Below, one piece after another: positions 51,526 to 59,944 of a stretch of DNA of 64,000 nucleotides. The DNA is from Halorussus rarus. GTDB taxonomy: Archaea > Halobacteriota > Halobacteria > Halobacteriales > Haladaptataceae. The stretch covers positions 496,001 to 560,000 of the forward strand of contig NZ_QPMJ01000001.1 in NCBI RefSeq assembly GCF_003369835.1, read 5' to 3'. Each line of letters starts with the position of its first letter. The stretch's first letter is position 1. The notes under the pieces are model-generated. The model was not told the DNA's origin and searched no databases. It worked only from the letters and a program-made list of their open reading frames with translations. Position numbers and translations under genes: made by a program.

Positions 51526-52716
51526 TTAATCGTCATCGGGGGGGCCATGGATATTGCCCTCCGCGTCGGCAGTAATGTCCGGAATCTCCCAGTCACGCGT
51601 GTCTACGTTCACCTCCCACGCGTCTTCGTCGGCACCGGTCATCTTCTGAAGGATGAACGGGCCCGCGGCGAGCGTTCGAAGCGTCACCGTCCCCGCCCGC
51701 ACCACGTACACGGTGAGGACGAGATACGGAGCGAGTGCGATCGTGTACGCGGTGCTGATCACGATCAAAATCGGTGAGAGCCCGAACATCGACACGTCAG
51801 GAAATTGCTTCGCGTCGAGGGCCAACAGCACGTAGGACGTGATGATAACCACTGGAAGTGACACGTAGAGCAGCGTATTCGAGAGCCGGGCCAGCTCTCG
51901 TTTGTAGTACAGTGAGTTGAAATACGATTGCCCCGTCGCAAAGAGTTTGAGTGTGTCGATCAGATTGGCGATCACCTCCGCTTCGTCGTCCGAGAGCGAC
52001 CCGGCGTACTCCGACTGGAGTTGTCGGGCGGCGTTCAACTGCCACGAATAGTCGTAGTTCAGCCCAGCTAACAGCACTCTGGCACTCCCGAACTGTGTGC
52101 CGTCTAACGTGGTGGCAGACCGCTTCGCGTCCCGGATGAGTTGCTTCGCGAACTGTTCGACGTCGGCCCGAAATGCCTGATTCGAGCTGTCAGTCCCGAT
52201 CTCCGCGAGGTGCTTCGTTTGGGTGGCGAGCGACTGGAGAATGATTTGCAGGAACTTGGCCGGCCGAGTCGGACTGACATCCGTTTCGACGACGTCCTCG
52301 ATCCGCTCTCGGTACGCCATCGACGCATCAATCCGTTCTTCCTGCTCCTCGAGTGAGGTGATCTCTTGGGAGAGAACGACCGAGTTGATCGAGACGACGA
52401 TCGATACGAGGAGAATCGCTCCGCTCAGGAGGGCGCTGAACAGCGTCTGCACGGTGGTCGTATTGATGAGCAGTTGTCGCATGTTCACCTGATTGAGTAT
52501 GCCGAGGCCAATCAGCACGAGGAAGACCGCGACGAGAAGCCCGCTCGCGACGACTGACCGGCGCCCCGTCAGCAGGACCCACTGTTTGACCCGGTTCTCG
52601 TGCGATTGGTCGAGCAACGATTCGAACTCTTCGGTGCGGTCTTGCAGTGCCGTCACCCCCTCGGACGTCGCGTTCTCCATGTGGTCGCGCATCGAATCGC
52701 TCCCGCCGTCAGTCAT
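51526..52716 (-). CDS. Four-TM membrane protein of unknown function
   Basis: A 396-aa protein. Predicted membrane segments lie near 58-76, 97-118, 284-303 and 314-345; between the second and third is a helical soluble part of about 160 residues (EQEERIDASMAYRERIEDVV, and a DEAEVIANLIDTLKL stretch). The tail is acidic. I do not recognise the family. It is upstream of the DUF2270 gene on the same strand (146 bp gap) in a lower-GC region, and both have membrane parts at the two ends around a cytosolic helical middle. A membrane-damage or sensing effector is possible but unproved. Confidence 0.7.
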   Translation of the reverse strand: MTDGGSDSMRDHMENATSEGVTALQDRTEEFESLLDQSHENRVKQWVLLTGRRSVVASGLLVAVFLVLIGLGILNQVNMRQLLINTTTVQTLFSALLSGAILLVSIVVSINSVVLSQEITSLEEQEERIDASMAYRERIEDVVETDVSPTRPAKFLQIILQSLATQTKHLAEIGTDSSNQAFRADVEQFAKQLIRDAKRSATTLDGTQFGSARVLLAGLNYDYSWQLNAARQLQSEYAGSLSDDEAEVIANLIDTLKLFATGQSYFNSLYYKRELARLSNTLLYVSLPVVIITSYVLLALDAKQFPDVSMFGLSPILIVISTAYTIALAPYLVLTVYVVRAGTVTLRTLAAGPFILQKMTGADEDAWEVNVDTRDWEIPDITADAEGNIHGPPDDD

Positions 52717-52970
52717 GCTTTCCAACCCCCTCTGGCGTTGTCGGTGCCTGATTCAAGTATCAGTTGTGGCCCCTCACAACGCCTGTGGAAGCCACATTCG
52801 ACCGAAAGCGAGGACAACACAGCGACCCAGCCAGAGCCGGAGGCTCCCGACAGTGTCCGAACCGGGTAATAAATGTGCACTACGGGTTGGGCAGTACAGA
52901 ACGTATCTCTCGAAGCGGCGTTGGACAGAATTAGGCTGGCTGAGCAGTTCGTTCCACACGGTAGGCGACC
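52717..52970. other. Divergent spacer in the lower-GC island
   Basis: 254 bp between the four-TM gene and the broken winged-helix gene. A TAATAAATG box at 52867-52875 is the clearest promoter-like element. No gene is supported. Confidence 0.35.
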
Positions 52971-53392
52971 ATGACCTCACCTATTGATTCGTCGCCACTC
53001 GACGCCACGCTCGACGTGTTGAGTGACTCAAAACGGCGTCGCATCTTACTGGCGTTCTCAGACCATACCTCGCGCAACGAAGACGAGTTACGTCCGACAG
53101 CCTCGCGCCAGACGGGGAAGAGGCTGCCGACATCGACCGGTCGAGAACGGAATCACGCCGCGTTCACCCGCCCAACCTGGCTGAGAAGGACTGTATCGAC
53201 TGGAATTCGGCGACACAGTCGCTACGGCGTGGGCCGAACTTCGACGAGATCGCGCCACTCCCCGGACTGATGGATGACCACCGCGAACGGGTATGCCATC
53301 ACGTGCAGGCGGCGCTGGCCGCCTCCGACACCGCCGAGAAACAGTTCCATATCCGGGAAGCACTCCAACTCCTCAGCATCGAAAAACGATAA
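52971..53392 (+). pseudogene. Frame-broken DUF7344-type winged-helix gene
   Basis: From ATG 52971 the first 39 codons read TLDVLSDSKRRRILLAFSDH and on to NEDE, a DUF7344 start. Near 53087 the good frame moves by one base: adding one G after 53087 would continue as DEVTSDSLAPDGEEAAD, then CIDWNSATQSLRRGPNFDEI, and stop at TAA 53390-53392. Without it the frame runs into unrelated Arg-rich sequence. The remade product (about 140 aa) still has changes such as VHPPNL where relatives have HLPKL, so decay looks real, though a sequencing indel is possible. Confidence 0.8.
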
Positions 53393-53476
53393 ATTCGCAC
53401 CACGAACTCGCCGAATCGAGCATCACCGACCCGGTTCGGACCACCGATTCCGTCAGTCCTGGGTGGCCCACCCGAT

Positions 53477-54052
53477 CTATCCGACCCTGTTCTTCGCCGC
53501 TGTGTACGCCTCCCGGACCTGCTGGAACTCCTCGCGGTCGCCGCCGTGATCGGGGTGGACCTCCTTGACCTTCTCGCGGTAGGCCCGCTTGACCTCCGGC
53601 AGGGTCGCGCCGCGGGGCACGCCCAGAATCGCGAACGCCGCCTCGGTCGGGTCGACGCGGTCCTCCTCCTCGTCGGCGGCGACGTCGGGGGTCTCGAACG
53701 GCAGTCGGTCGCCCAGGTGCATGCCGGGCATCTCGTGTTCGACGAGCACCGCGTAGGTGGGCGACCGCTCGATGCGGAAGTAGGCGCCGGCGTCGAAGGT
53801 GATGGCGACGTCGCGCTCGGGCAGGTAGAACGCGACGTGCTGGCCCTCGACGAAGTGGTCCTCGGCGAACGTCTCGCCGATGGCCGAGAGGTACCGCCGG
53901 ATCTCGGCACGGCGCCGGCCCTCGCCCGCGGCGCGGGTCGCCTCGGCGGGCGGGCTCGGGTAGAGCCGCGAGCCGGCGACGAAGATGACCCCGATGAGGA
54001 CTCCCACCCCGACCGACAGCCAGATGCCGACCACCAGCCACTCGGGAAGCAC
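53477..54052 (-). CDS. Membrane-anchored J-domain protein
   Basis: A 191-aa protein. A membrane helix at about 5-27 is followed by a middle domain (about 45-120) and a C-terminal J domain (about 136-191) with the HPD tripeptide at 166-168 (EVHPDHGG). It would stimulate a DnaK/Hsp70 at the membrane face. The J domain at the C-terminus is unlike classic DnaJ, which carries it at the N-terminus; there are no G/F or zinc regions. ATG 54052 gives a natural membrane start. Confidence 0.87.
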   Translation of the reverse strand: MLPEWLVVGIWLSVGVGVLIGVIFVAGSRLYPSPPAEATRAAGEGRRRAEIRRYLSAIGETFAEDHFVEGQHVAFYLPERDVAITFDAGAYFRIERSPTYAVLVEHEMPGMHLGDRLPFETPDVAADEEEDRVDPTEAAFAILGVPRGATLPEVKRAYREKVKEVHPDHGGDREEFQQVREAYTAAKNRVG

Positions 54053-54126
54053 GCGAGCCCCTACGGGCCATGCGATAAAGAATCCCTCGCCGGTCGTCGC
54101 CCGACGGGACGGGTTGCCCCGGGGAT

Positions 54127-54138
54127 AACATTAATGTT
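54127..54138 (+). promoter_or_regulatory. 12-bp palindrome before the second DUF7344 gene
   Basis: AACATTAATGTT is a perfect palindrome 51-62 nt before ATG 54189. It is AT-rich and could be a TATA/operator element; TGTTC (54135-54139) has a partner GAACA (54157-54161). It does not match the TGAAC sites of the other DUF7344 gene in full. Confidence 0.45.
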
Positions 54139-54188
54139 CGTCGGCTGAGACTGACAGAACAGCATGTCGCAGCGGTATCGGGCCTAAC

Positions 54189-54725
54189 ATGACGGTCAAA
54201 GAACAAGCGTCGGACCCCGACGACGAGCTCGACCCGAGCGAGATCCACAACGTCCTGCGGAACGACCGGCGGCGCCACGTCATCCGGCACCTCCGCGACG
54301 CCGACGACCCCATCTCGGTCGACGCGCTGGCCGAGCACATCGCCACGGTCGAGACGGACGAGTCGCCGCCGCCTCGCGACGTCCGCAAGAGCGTCTACGT
54401 CTCGCTCCACCAGACCCACCTCCCGAAGCTCGACGAGCTCGGCATCGTCGACTACGACCAGCGCGAGCAGCTGCTCGAACTCCGGGACCGGGCCGAGGAG
54501 GTCGAGGTGTACATGGAGGTCGTCTCCGAGGACGACATCTCGTGGGCGACGTTCTACCTCGGGGTGAGCTGTCTGGGCATCCTCACGCTGCTGGCCGTCC
54601 AGTTCGACCTGCTGTTCGTCTCGCAGTTCGGCGCGGAGTTCTGGTCGTGGTACTTCCTGGTCTTCTTCGGCCTCTCGGCGTCGTACCACTTCTACGCCGA
54701 GCGGAAGCACCGCGTGTTCGAGTAG
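54189..54725 (+). CDS. DUF7344-type winged-helix membrane protein, second copy
   Basis: A 178-aa paralogue of the gene at 19380. The winged helix spans about 18-100 (IHNVLRNDRRRHVIRHLRDA, VYVSLHQTHLPKLDELGIVDYD); two membrane segments follow (about 120-140 and 147-165) with a short basic end. Shared HQTHLPKL and the same tail design mark it as the same family. Its target is unknown; the nearest gene downstream converges. Confidence 0.8.
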   Translation: MTVKEQASDPDDELDPSEIHNVLRNDRRRHVIRHLRDADDPISVDALAEHIATVETDESPPPRDVRKSVYVSLHQTHLPKLDELGIVDYDQREQLLELRDRAEEVEVYMEVVSEDDISWATFYLGVSCLGILTLLAVQFDLLFVSQFGAEFWSWYFLVFFGLSASYHFYAERKHRVFE

Positions 54726-54740
54726 CGAGAAGAGAGGCGC

Positions 54741-55499
54741 TCAGCCGATGTACCGCAGGTTCTCGTCGCTGGGCATCCCCGACTGCTGGTTCTCCATCTC
54801 CTGTATCTTGTTGGCGACGTCCTCCATCTCGTCGGCGCGCTCCTCCAGCGACTCGTAGCCGACCTCGAACCCGAGGATATCCTCCAGCACTTCGAGGACG
54901 GCCCGGGCGCTCTTGGGGTCGACGAGGTAGCCGCTGGTCTCGCCCATCAGACAGGTCGCCCGGAGCCCCCGGCGCTCGCCCAGGCCGAGCAGCAGACCGC
55001 TGGTGCCGACGATGCCGCCGGCGGGCTCGTCCTCGCGGAACTCGACGCCGGCCTCCTCGAGTTCGTCGACGAAGTCGGTGTCGGTGGCCGCGCCGACGAC
55101 CGCGTACTCGTCCATGAGCTCGCCGGTCGGGACGCCGCCGAGCGCGTAGACGGTCTCGACGCCGAAGTCCTCGGCGACGTCGAGGAAGGCGTCGGTCAGC
55201 CGGTAGTGGCCGGCGTTGTCGCCGGCCTGGTTGTCGCCGGTCAGCACCAGCAGGTCCCGGTCGTCGAGTTCGACCGCGTGGACCTCCGCGCAGGCGAGTT
55301 CGGTCGTGCCGTCTTCGTCGACGGTGACCTGCGGCGGGAAGTGCTCGGAGTAGATCCGCCGAACGAGTTCGCTGTCCTTCTCCTCGAGGAGATGTTCGAC
55401 CGCGAGCTTTCCGACGTGACCGACGCCGGGCAGTCCCTCGACCAGGACCGGGTCCCGCAGGTCGGGGTCGGCGACCGCCTCGATGTCGAGTTCGTCCAT
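54741..55499 (-). CDS. PAC2-family protein (proteasome assembly chaperone homologue)
   Basis: A 252-aa protein of the PAC2/COG2047 family: LVEGLPGVGHVGKLAVEHL near the start, ACAEVHAVELDDRDLLVLTG in the middle, GETSGYLVDPKSARAVLEVL later and a coiled-coil-like tail (ERADEMEDVANKIQEMEN). Related archaeal proteins are assembly chaperones. It is at the downstream end of the aIF2a-Nop10 cluster, 5 bp after nop10, the normal archaeal arrangement. Confidence 0.9.
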   Translation of the reverse strand: MDELDIEAVADPDLRDPVLVEGLPGVGHVGKLAVEHLLEEKDSELVRRIYSEHFPPQVTVDEDGTTELACAEVHAVELDDRDLLVLTGDNQAGDNAGHYRLTDAFLDVAEDFGVETVYALGGVPTGELMDEYAVVGAATDTDFVDELEEAGVEFREDEPAGGIVGTSGLLLGLGERRGLRATCLMGETSGYLVDPKSARAVLEVLEDILGFEVGYESLEERADEMEDVANKIQEMENQQSGMPSDENLRYIG

Positions 55500-55504
55500 G
55501 TGGC

Positions 55505-55687
55505 TTACTCGCGGGCGCGCTCCTTAAGTGCCCGTCGGTACTCGCCGTGGGGGTCCTCGGGGTTGAACGGCGCGGGCGCGCTGTTGACCGCGTCGGCGCC
55601 GCAGTCGGGACAGGTCGCGGAAAGGGTGTACACCGGTCGGTCGTGCTCGGACCTCCAGGCCGAACAGACGAGAATATCGGACTTCAT
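55505..55687 (-). CDS. nop10: Ribosome biogenesis protein Nop10
   Basis: A 60-aa H/ACA-RNP protein that helps guide pseudouridylation. Cys8 and the pair CPDCG are as in the archaeal family, though the first half has fewer zinc ligands than some relatives. APAPFNPEDPHGEYRRALK is the diagnostic end. It lies between aif2a and the PAC2 gene in a tight minus-strand cluster. Confidence 0.93.
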   Translation of the reverse strand: MKSDILVCSAWRSEHDRPVYTLSATCPDCGADAVNSAPAPFNPEDPHGEYRRALKERARE

Positions 55688-55700
55688 CGGGTCGGTCGAC

Positions 55701-56504
55701 CTACTGCTCTTCCTCGGTCTGGCGCTCGCGGTGGAACGCCCCCGCGCCGCCGACCGACTCGATGGCCGACCGGGCGCGGGCCGCGCTCTCCTCGAGTTGG
55801 GACTCGGCGGTCTTGTAGTTGGGCGCCCGGACCCGGATGCGGTACTCGGGCGCGCCCACGTAGGTCACCTCGAGTTCGACCTCGTCGGGGATGTCGCCGT
55901 TGCCCTCCGCGGCCTGGAGCGCCTCCTTGATGTCGTCGACGCCGCCGCTCGCGGCGCTCTCGAGGTCGACGTACCCCGTGACCGTGACGTAGGGCACCGA
56001 GACGTTCTCGCGGGCGGTGTCGACGATGGCCTCGACCTCCTCGTCGGTGAGGCCGGTCGACTCGAGCGCCTCGGGGCCGTGGATGGCCGCCTGCTCGAAC
56101 CCGCCGTAGAGGCCGCCGAACTCCGCGAGCATCTCGTTGGCGACGTGCGAGTACTTCTCGTCGTCGACGTCCTCGCCGAAGGCCAGCTCCATCCAGTTGT
56201 CGGCCTTCTGCTCGTTCTTCCACTCCTGGATCTTCTCGGAGTGCTGGTGGTCGTTGACGTCCTTCAGCGAGAGGTCGATCTGCTGGGCGCCCTCGTCGAC
56301 GTCGAGCACCTTGCAGACGACCGTCTGGCCCTCGTTGACGTGGTCGCGGATGTTCTTGATCCACCCGCTGGCGACCTCGCTGACGTGGATGAGACCGCGC
56401 TTGCCCTCGTACTCCGAGAGGTCCACGAAGACGCCGAAGTCCTCGATCTCGTCGATCTTGCCGACGACCAGTTCGCCGGTCTCGGGCCAGCCGCTGTACT
56501 TCAT
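55701..56504 (-). CDS. eif2a: Translation initiation factor aIF2 subunit alpha
   Basis: A 267-aa subunit of the heterotrimer that brings initiator tRNA to the ribosome. The S1 domain fills about 8-85 ([20 protein letters not shown]), a helical domain follows, and the C-terminal alpha/beta domain (about 170-255, [18 protein letters not shown]) contacts gamma. The tail [10 protein letters not shown] is short. ATG 56504 overlaps the rps27e stop by 4 nt. Confidence 0.96.
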   Translation of the reverse strand: MKYSGWPETGELVVGKIDEIEDFGVFVDLSEYEGKRGLIHVSEVASGWIKNIRDHVNEGQTVVCKVLDVDEGAQQIDLSLKDVNDHQHSEKIQEWKNEQKADNWMELAFGEDVDDEKYSHVANEMLAEFGGLYGGFEQAAIHGPEALESTGLTDEEVEAIVDTARENVSVPYVTVTGYVDLESAASGGVDDIKEALQAAEGNGDIPDEVELEVTYVGAPEYRIRVRAPNYKTAESQLEESAARARSAIESVGGAGAFHRERQTEEEQ

Positions 56505-56719
56505 TGCGCTTGTGCGGCGTTGTCGGACTCGGTCCGACTGCTCGCGGAGCGGCGCTCCACGGTGTCGGTCACTTCGCCTTCGATCTCGGCGTCGCCGCCG
56601 GTCGGCCGGGCGAGGGTCGCGCCGCAGACGGCGCAGGCGACCTCGGTCGCGGCCTTGCTGAAGACGATCTGTTCGTTGTCGCAGTCGGGGCACTGGACCG
56701 CGTAGAAGTTCCCTGCCAT
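56501..56719 (-). CDS. rps27e: Ribosomal protein S27e
   Basis: A 72-aa zinc-ribbon small-subunit protein. Cys10, Cys13, Cys29 and Cys32 are the zinc ligands (VQCPDCDNE and VACAVCGAT). [16 protein letters not shown] is typical of archaeal S27e. The tail after about 55 is longer and more polar than usual. It sits 4 bp after rpl44e. Confidence 0.96.
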   Translation of the reverse strand: MAGNFYAVQCPDCDNEQIVFSKAATEVACAVCGATLARPTGGDAEIEGEVTDTVERRSASSRTESDNAAQAQ

Positions 56720-56723
56720 GGTA

Positions 56724-57005
56724 TCAGTCCTCGAGTTCGAGTCGGCCGGCGCGCCATCCCTCGCGGAGGTGGGCCTTGCCGCATTCGCTGCACAGGTACT
56801 TGAGGTCGGTCTTCTTGGTGGGCTTGTCGCCGCCGGGCACCTTGGAGAACCGACCGCGGTTGCCGATACCCTTCGAGCCCTCGCGCTGCTTGCGCTGGTC
56901 CCACTTCATGCCGGACGAGCGGCCGGTCCGGACCTTCTGGACCTCGACTTCCTCGTGGGACTGGCAGTGCGGGCAGTACGTGTTGAATCGGCGTGGCATC
57001 TGCAT
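56724..57005 (-). CDS. rpl44e: Ribosomal protein L44e
   Basis: A 93-aa large-subunit protein with a zinc site formed by Cys11, Cys14, Cys72 and Cys75. [14 protein letters not shown] is the normal haloarchaeal start, and [20 protein letters not shown] is conserved. First gene of the minus-strand cluster L44e-S27e-aIF2a-Nop10-PAC2. Confidence 0.96.
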   Translation of the reverse strand: MQMPRRFNTYCPHCQSHEEVEVQKVRTGRSSGMKWDQRKQREGSKGIGNRGRFSKVPGGDKPTKKTDLKYLCSECGKAHLREGWRAGRLELED

Positions 57006-57019
57006 AGATATCTACCTTG

Positions 57020-57047
57020 CCGTGGTGTAGGGCCACGGGGCTTAAAA
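57020..57047 (-). promoter_or_regulatory. Promoter and hairpin before rpl44e
   Basis: A minus-strand TTTTAAG at 57041-57047 is the TATA box. Between it and the start codon is an inverted repeat CCGTGG (57020-57025) / CCACGG (57033-57038). The repeat spans the expected transcription start and may be an operator or leader hairpin. Confidence 0.5.
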
Positions 57048-57212
57048 CCCGTTTGGTTCACAACCGCCGCCGGCGAGGCGAGCGCGCCGGTGGCGGGCGG
57101 TCGGCCGGAGAACCGACGGCGGACTCGGAACTCGTTCGCGCGCCGTGGGAAACTACGTTGCCCTCGTTCGGGGCCGTACTGACCCCAGACCGCCGCGGAG
57201 CGGTCCCGAAGC

Positions 57213-57219
57213 GTTTAAC
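57213..57219 (+). promoter_or_regulatory. TATA box for the HAH_0734-family gene
   Basis: GTTTAAC lies 25-31 nt before ATG 57244. Confidence 0.55.
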
Positions 57220-57243
57220 CCCGCGCCTTCCGAATCGCCGCGC

Positions 57244-57513
57244 ATGAAGCGACTCATCATCCACGGGGACCCCGGTATCCGCAAGAACGCCATCATCAAC
57301 TACGACGGCGGCGAGCGCCACTGCTTCGCCATCAGCCGCCAGGGCGACTGGCACGGCCCGGACGAGCCACAGCTGTGGTGCGTCATCGGCACCGAGGACG
57401 AGCGCGAGGACTTCGAGCGCCGCAACTACGTGCCCCACTGGCTCGACACCGAGTCCATCGACGCCGAGGACGTCGACATCGTGAAGCGCGCCGACGAGCT
57501 CGCGGTGTCGTAA
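57244..57513 (+). CDS. HAH_0734 family protein
   Basis: An 89-aa conserved halobacterial protein: MKRLIIHGDPGIRKNAIINY, HCFAISRQGDWHGPDEPQLW and a DFERRNYVPHWLDTE stretch. The family has no known role. It is divergent from rpl44e with its own promoter, so co-regulation with the ribosome cluster is only a guess. Confidence 0.85.
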   Translation: MKRLIIHGDPGIRKNAIINYDGGERHCFAISRQGDWHGPDEPQLWCVIGTEDEREDFERRNYVPHWLDTESIDAEDVDIVKRADELAVS

Positions 57514-57583
57514 GTCCGCGGGGTCGGACCCGCCTCCGCTGTCGCTTTCTGTAGTTGCGTACTGGCTACTCGACCCGGACGAG

Positions 57584-58341
57584 CTACGCCAGGGTCTCGG
57601 CCGAGTTGTCCCGCGGCCGGTAGTCCAGCTTGCGCGCGGTCTCGGTCAGCGACATGTAGCGGTCGTCGTTCCGGGAGACGGCGTGGGCGGTCACCGACGG
57701 CTCCGGCAGGTCCGCGTCGACGGCGCACTTGATCGCCTCCCGGCAGTCCCGCGGACTCAGCCACATCGCGCGGGCGAACCGCGCTTTCGGCTCGTCCTCG
57801 CCTGGGTCTCCCGAAGCTGTTCTTCGTCCATCAGCCACCCGATGCGGAGGTTGACCGCCTCGACGCCGTGCCGGTCGGCGTAGAACTCCCCGAGCGCCTC
57901 GGCGGCCACCTTGCTCACGCCGTAGTAGGAGTCCGGCCGGGTCGGGTCGTCGGGCCGGACCGTCCGGGCGTCCTCGCGCAGCGACTCGGGTTCGGCCGGG
58001 TCGTCGACGTTGTGCATCTGGACGGCGTGGTTCGACGAGGCGAAGACCACCCGGTCGAGGTCGTTGCGCCTGGCGGCCTCGTAGGCGTTGTACGTGCCGC
58101 CGATGTTGGTTCCGAAGACGCCCTCCCAGTCGGCGTCGGGCGAGGGGTTGCCCGCGAGGTGGACCAGCGCGTCCTGGCCCTCGAGCGCGTCGGCGAACGC
58201 CTCGCCGTCGGTCACGTCGAGGGTCGGCCCCTCCAGTTCCTCGTGCTCGCGGTGGGTGACGGGCGTCACGTCGTGGCCGCAGAGCGCCAGCAGCGCCTGG
58301 CGACCCACCTTCCCCGCCGCCCCGGTGATCGCGACGTTCAC
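57584..58341 (-). pseudogene. NAD-dependent epimerase/dehydrogenase gene with one frameshift
   Basis: From GTG 58341 the protein starts MNVAITGAAGKVGRQALLAL and keeps SSNHAVQMHN, the SYYGVSKVAAEAL Tyr-Lys pair and NLRIGWLMDEEQLRETQ. At about 57802 the frame must shift by one base: adding one G in the GG run would read ETQGEDEPKARFARAMWLSP and continue RDCREAIKCAVDADLPE to the stop at 57584. Remade length is 252 aa, normal for this uronate-dehydrogenase-like SDR. Both halves look well conserved, so the break is recent or a sequencing indel. Confidence 0.85.
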
Positions 58342-58445
58342 GACGGGGGTACGCCGACCGCGCGGAAATACGTGGTCGCCGCGGCGAGCCGACCCACTCG
58401 CCGCGGGCGCAGCGGGCGGTCGTCGCCGGGCGCGGTCGCCGCGGC

Positions 58446-59741
58446 TCAGTCGTCGGCCGGCGACGCGACGTGCTCGGGCGCGGGCTCCGTCGCGAACAGC
58501 CACGCGAACACCGCCGTCGAGACCACGATGAACCCGGCGGCGGTCCAGAACGCGACGAAGACGGAGGTGGCGTCCCAGATGGCGCCCACCATCACCGGGC
58601 CGCCGACCTGGCCCACCTTCCAGGCGATGGAGCGCAGCGAGAGGCTCGACCCCACCGCGTCGAAGTGCTCGCCCTCCTCGACGAACAGCGCCATGCTCGC
58701 GGGCAGCCGGAGGCTGTCGGCCACTCCGAGCACCGCGTAGGCCGCGAACAGGACGAAGAACGCGCCGGGCAGGACGATCTCGCTTCCGAAGGCGGCGACG
58801 GTCGTGGCCGCGACGTACCCCTCCGCGTACTCCGCCAGGGGGATGAGCGCGGTACCGAGCGCGTAGGCGAGCGCGCCGGCCAGGATGAACCGGTGCTTCC
58901 CGCCGAACCGGTCGGTCAGGTCGCCGACCTTCCCCTGCGTGAGCGACTTGGTCAGCTTGCCGCCGGCCATGATGCCGCCGGTCAGGAACTCGTTGATGCC
59001 GAACCCGGTCTGGGCGTAGATGGGCAGGAAGATGATGACCGCCATCTTGCCCACGCTGAACGCGCCACGGAAGAACACGAGCGCCCTGATGGCGCGGCGC
59101 TCCATCAGGTCCCGGAGCGTCTCGTACCCCGTGGCCTCCTCGGGGTCGGACCGGCCGCCGGGGTTGTCACGGAGGAAGAGGTACACCGAGGCGAACGCCC
59201 CGATGGTGAAGAGGCTGAGCACCGCGTAGGTGAGCCCGAACCCGTAGACGAACAGCAGGAGACCGCCGACGAGGTCGCCGAACAGGCTGGAGAACGCCCC
59301 GACCTGGTTGTACGAGCCGATCCACAGCCCCCGCGACTCGTCGGGGCTGATCTCGCCGACGACGGTGGTGCCGGTCAGCCAGAGGATGCTCGCGCCGAGC
59401 CCCTGGACCACCCGGAGCAGGATGACGTGCTCGACCGCCGAGACGAACGCGAAACCGACGAACACGACGACGTTGAGCGCGAGTCCGACCAGCAGGAACT
59501 TCTTGGAGTCCTTCAGGTCGATGTACCGGCCGAGCGGCAGGACGATGACCAGCTGGATCGCCGCGAACGCGGTGCCGAACAGCCCCTCGACGGTCCCGGA
59601 GGTGTGGAACATGTCGGCGTACACCCCCAGCGCGATGAGGATGGTCGAGTAGGCCTGACTCCGGGCGAACGCGGTGCTCGCCAGCGCGACGAACTCGCGG
59701 TTCCCGAAGAGGCGGAGCGACCCGCCGCTCGACTCGGACAC
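58446..59741 (-). CDS. Major facilitator superfamily transporter
   Basis: A 431-aa secondary transporter with 11-12 membrane segments. GRYIDLKDSKKFLLVGLAL is the typical loop 2-3 motif and GKVGDLTDRFGGKHRFILAG its second-half copy. GTG 59741 (MSESSGGSLRLFGNREFVALA) is chosen; a longer start at 59783 would include the TATA-like TTTATTAG at 59772-59779. The substrate is unknown; drug or sugar efflux are both possible. Confidence 0.88.
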   Translation of the reverse strand: MSESSGGSLRLFGNREFVALASTAFARSQAYSTILIALGVYADMFHTSGTVEGLFGTAFAAIQLVIVLPLGRYIDLKDSKKFLLVGLALNVVVFVGFAFVSAVEHVILLRVVQGLGASILWLTGTTVVGEISPDESRGLWIGSYNQVGAFSSLFGDLVGGLLLFVYGFGLTYAVLSLFTIGAFASVYLFLRDNPGGRSDPEEATGYETLRDLMERRAIRALVFFRGAFSVGKMAVIIFLPIYAQTGFGINEFLTGGIMAGGKLTKSLTQGKVGDLTDRFGGKHRFILAGALAYALGTALIPLAEYAEGYVAATTVAAFGSEIVLPGAFFVLFAAYAVLGVADSLRLPASMALFVEEGEHFDAVGSSLSLRSIAWKVGQVGGPVMVGAIWDATSVFVAFWTAAGFIVVSTAVFAWLFATEPAPEHVASPADD

Positions 59742-59944
59742 TGTTACGAATCGAAATAGCAGTTCTGCCTCTAATAAATCCACGGCTCGCGGAAGCAGCT
59801 GCGAGACGATGACACACGCAGAACGGCGCGTACGGCCATCACGAGGAGAAATACGGTCTCGAACCGCTGAAACTGCCGCTGGCGAGCGCCCGGGGTCCGG
59901 CCCCGGAGTAACCTCTATGCGACCGCCGACGGTACGAACGCCCG
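59742..59944. other. Divergent spacer between the MFS and short GNAT genes
   Basis: About 200 bp with the minus-strand TATA TTTATTAG (59772-59779) and a plus-strand CTCTATGC (59912-59919) about 26 nt before ATG 59945. Nothing else is seen. Confidence 0.4.
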
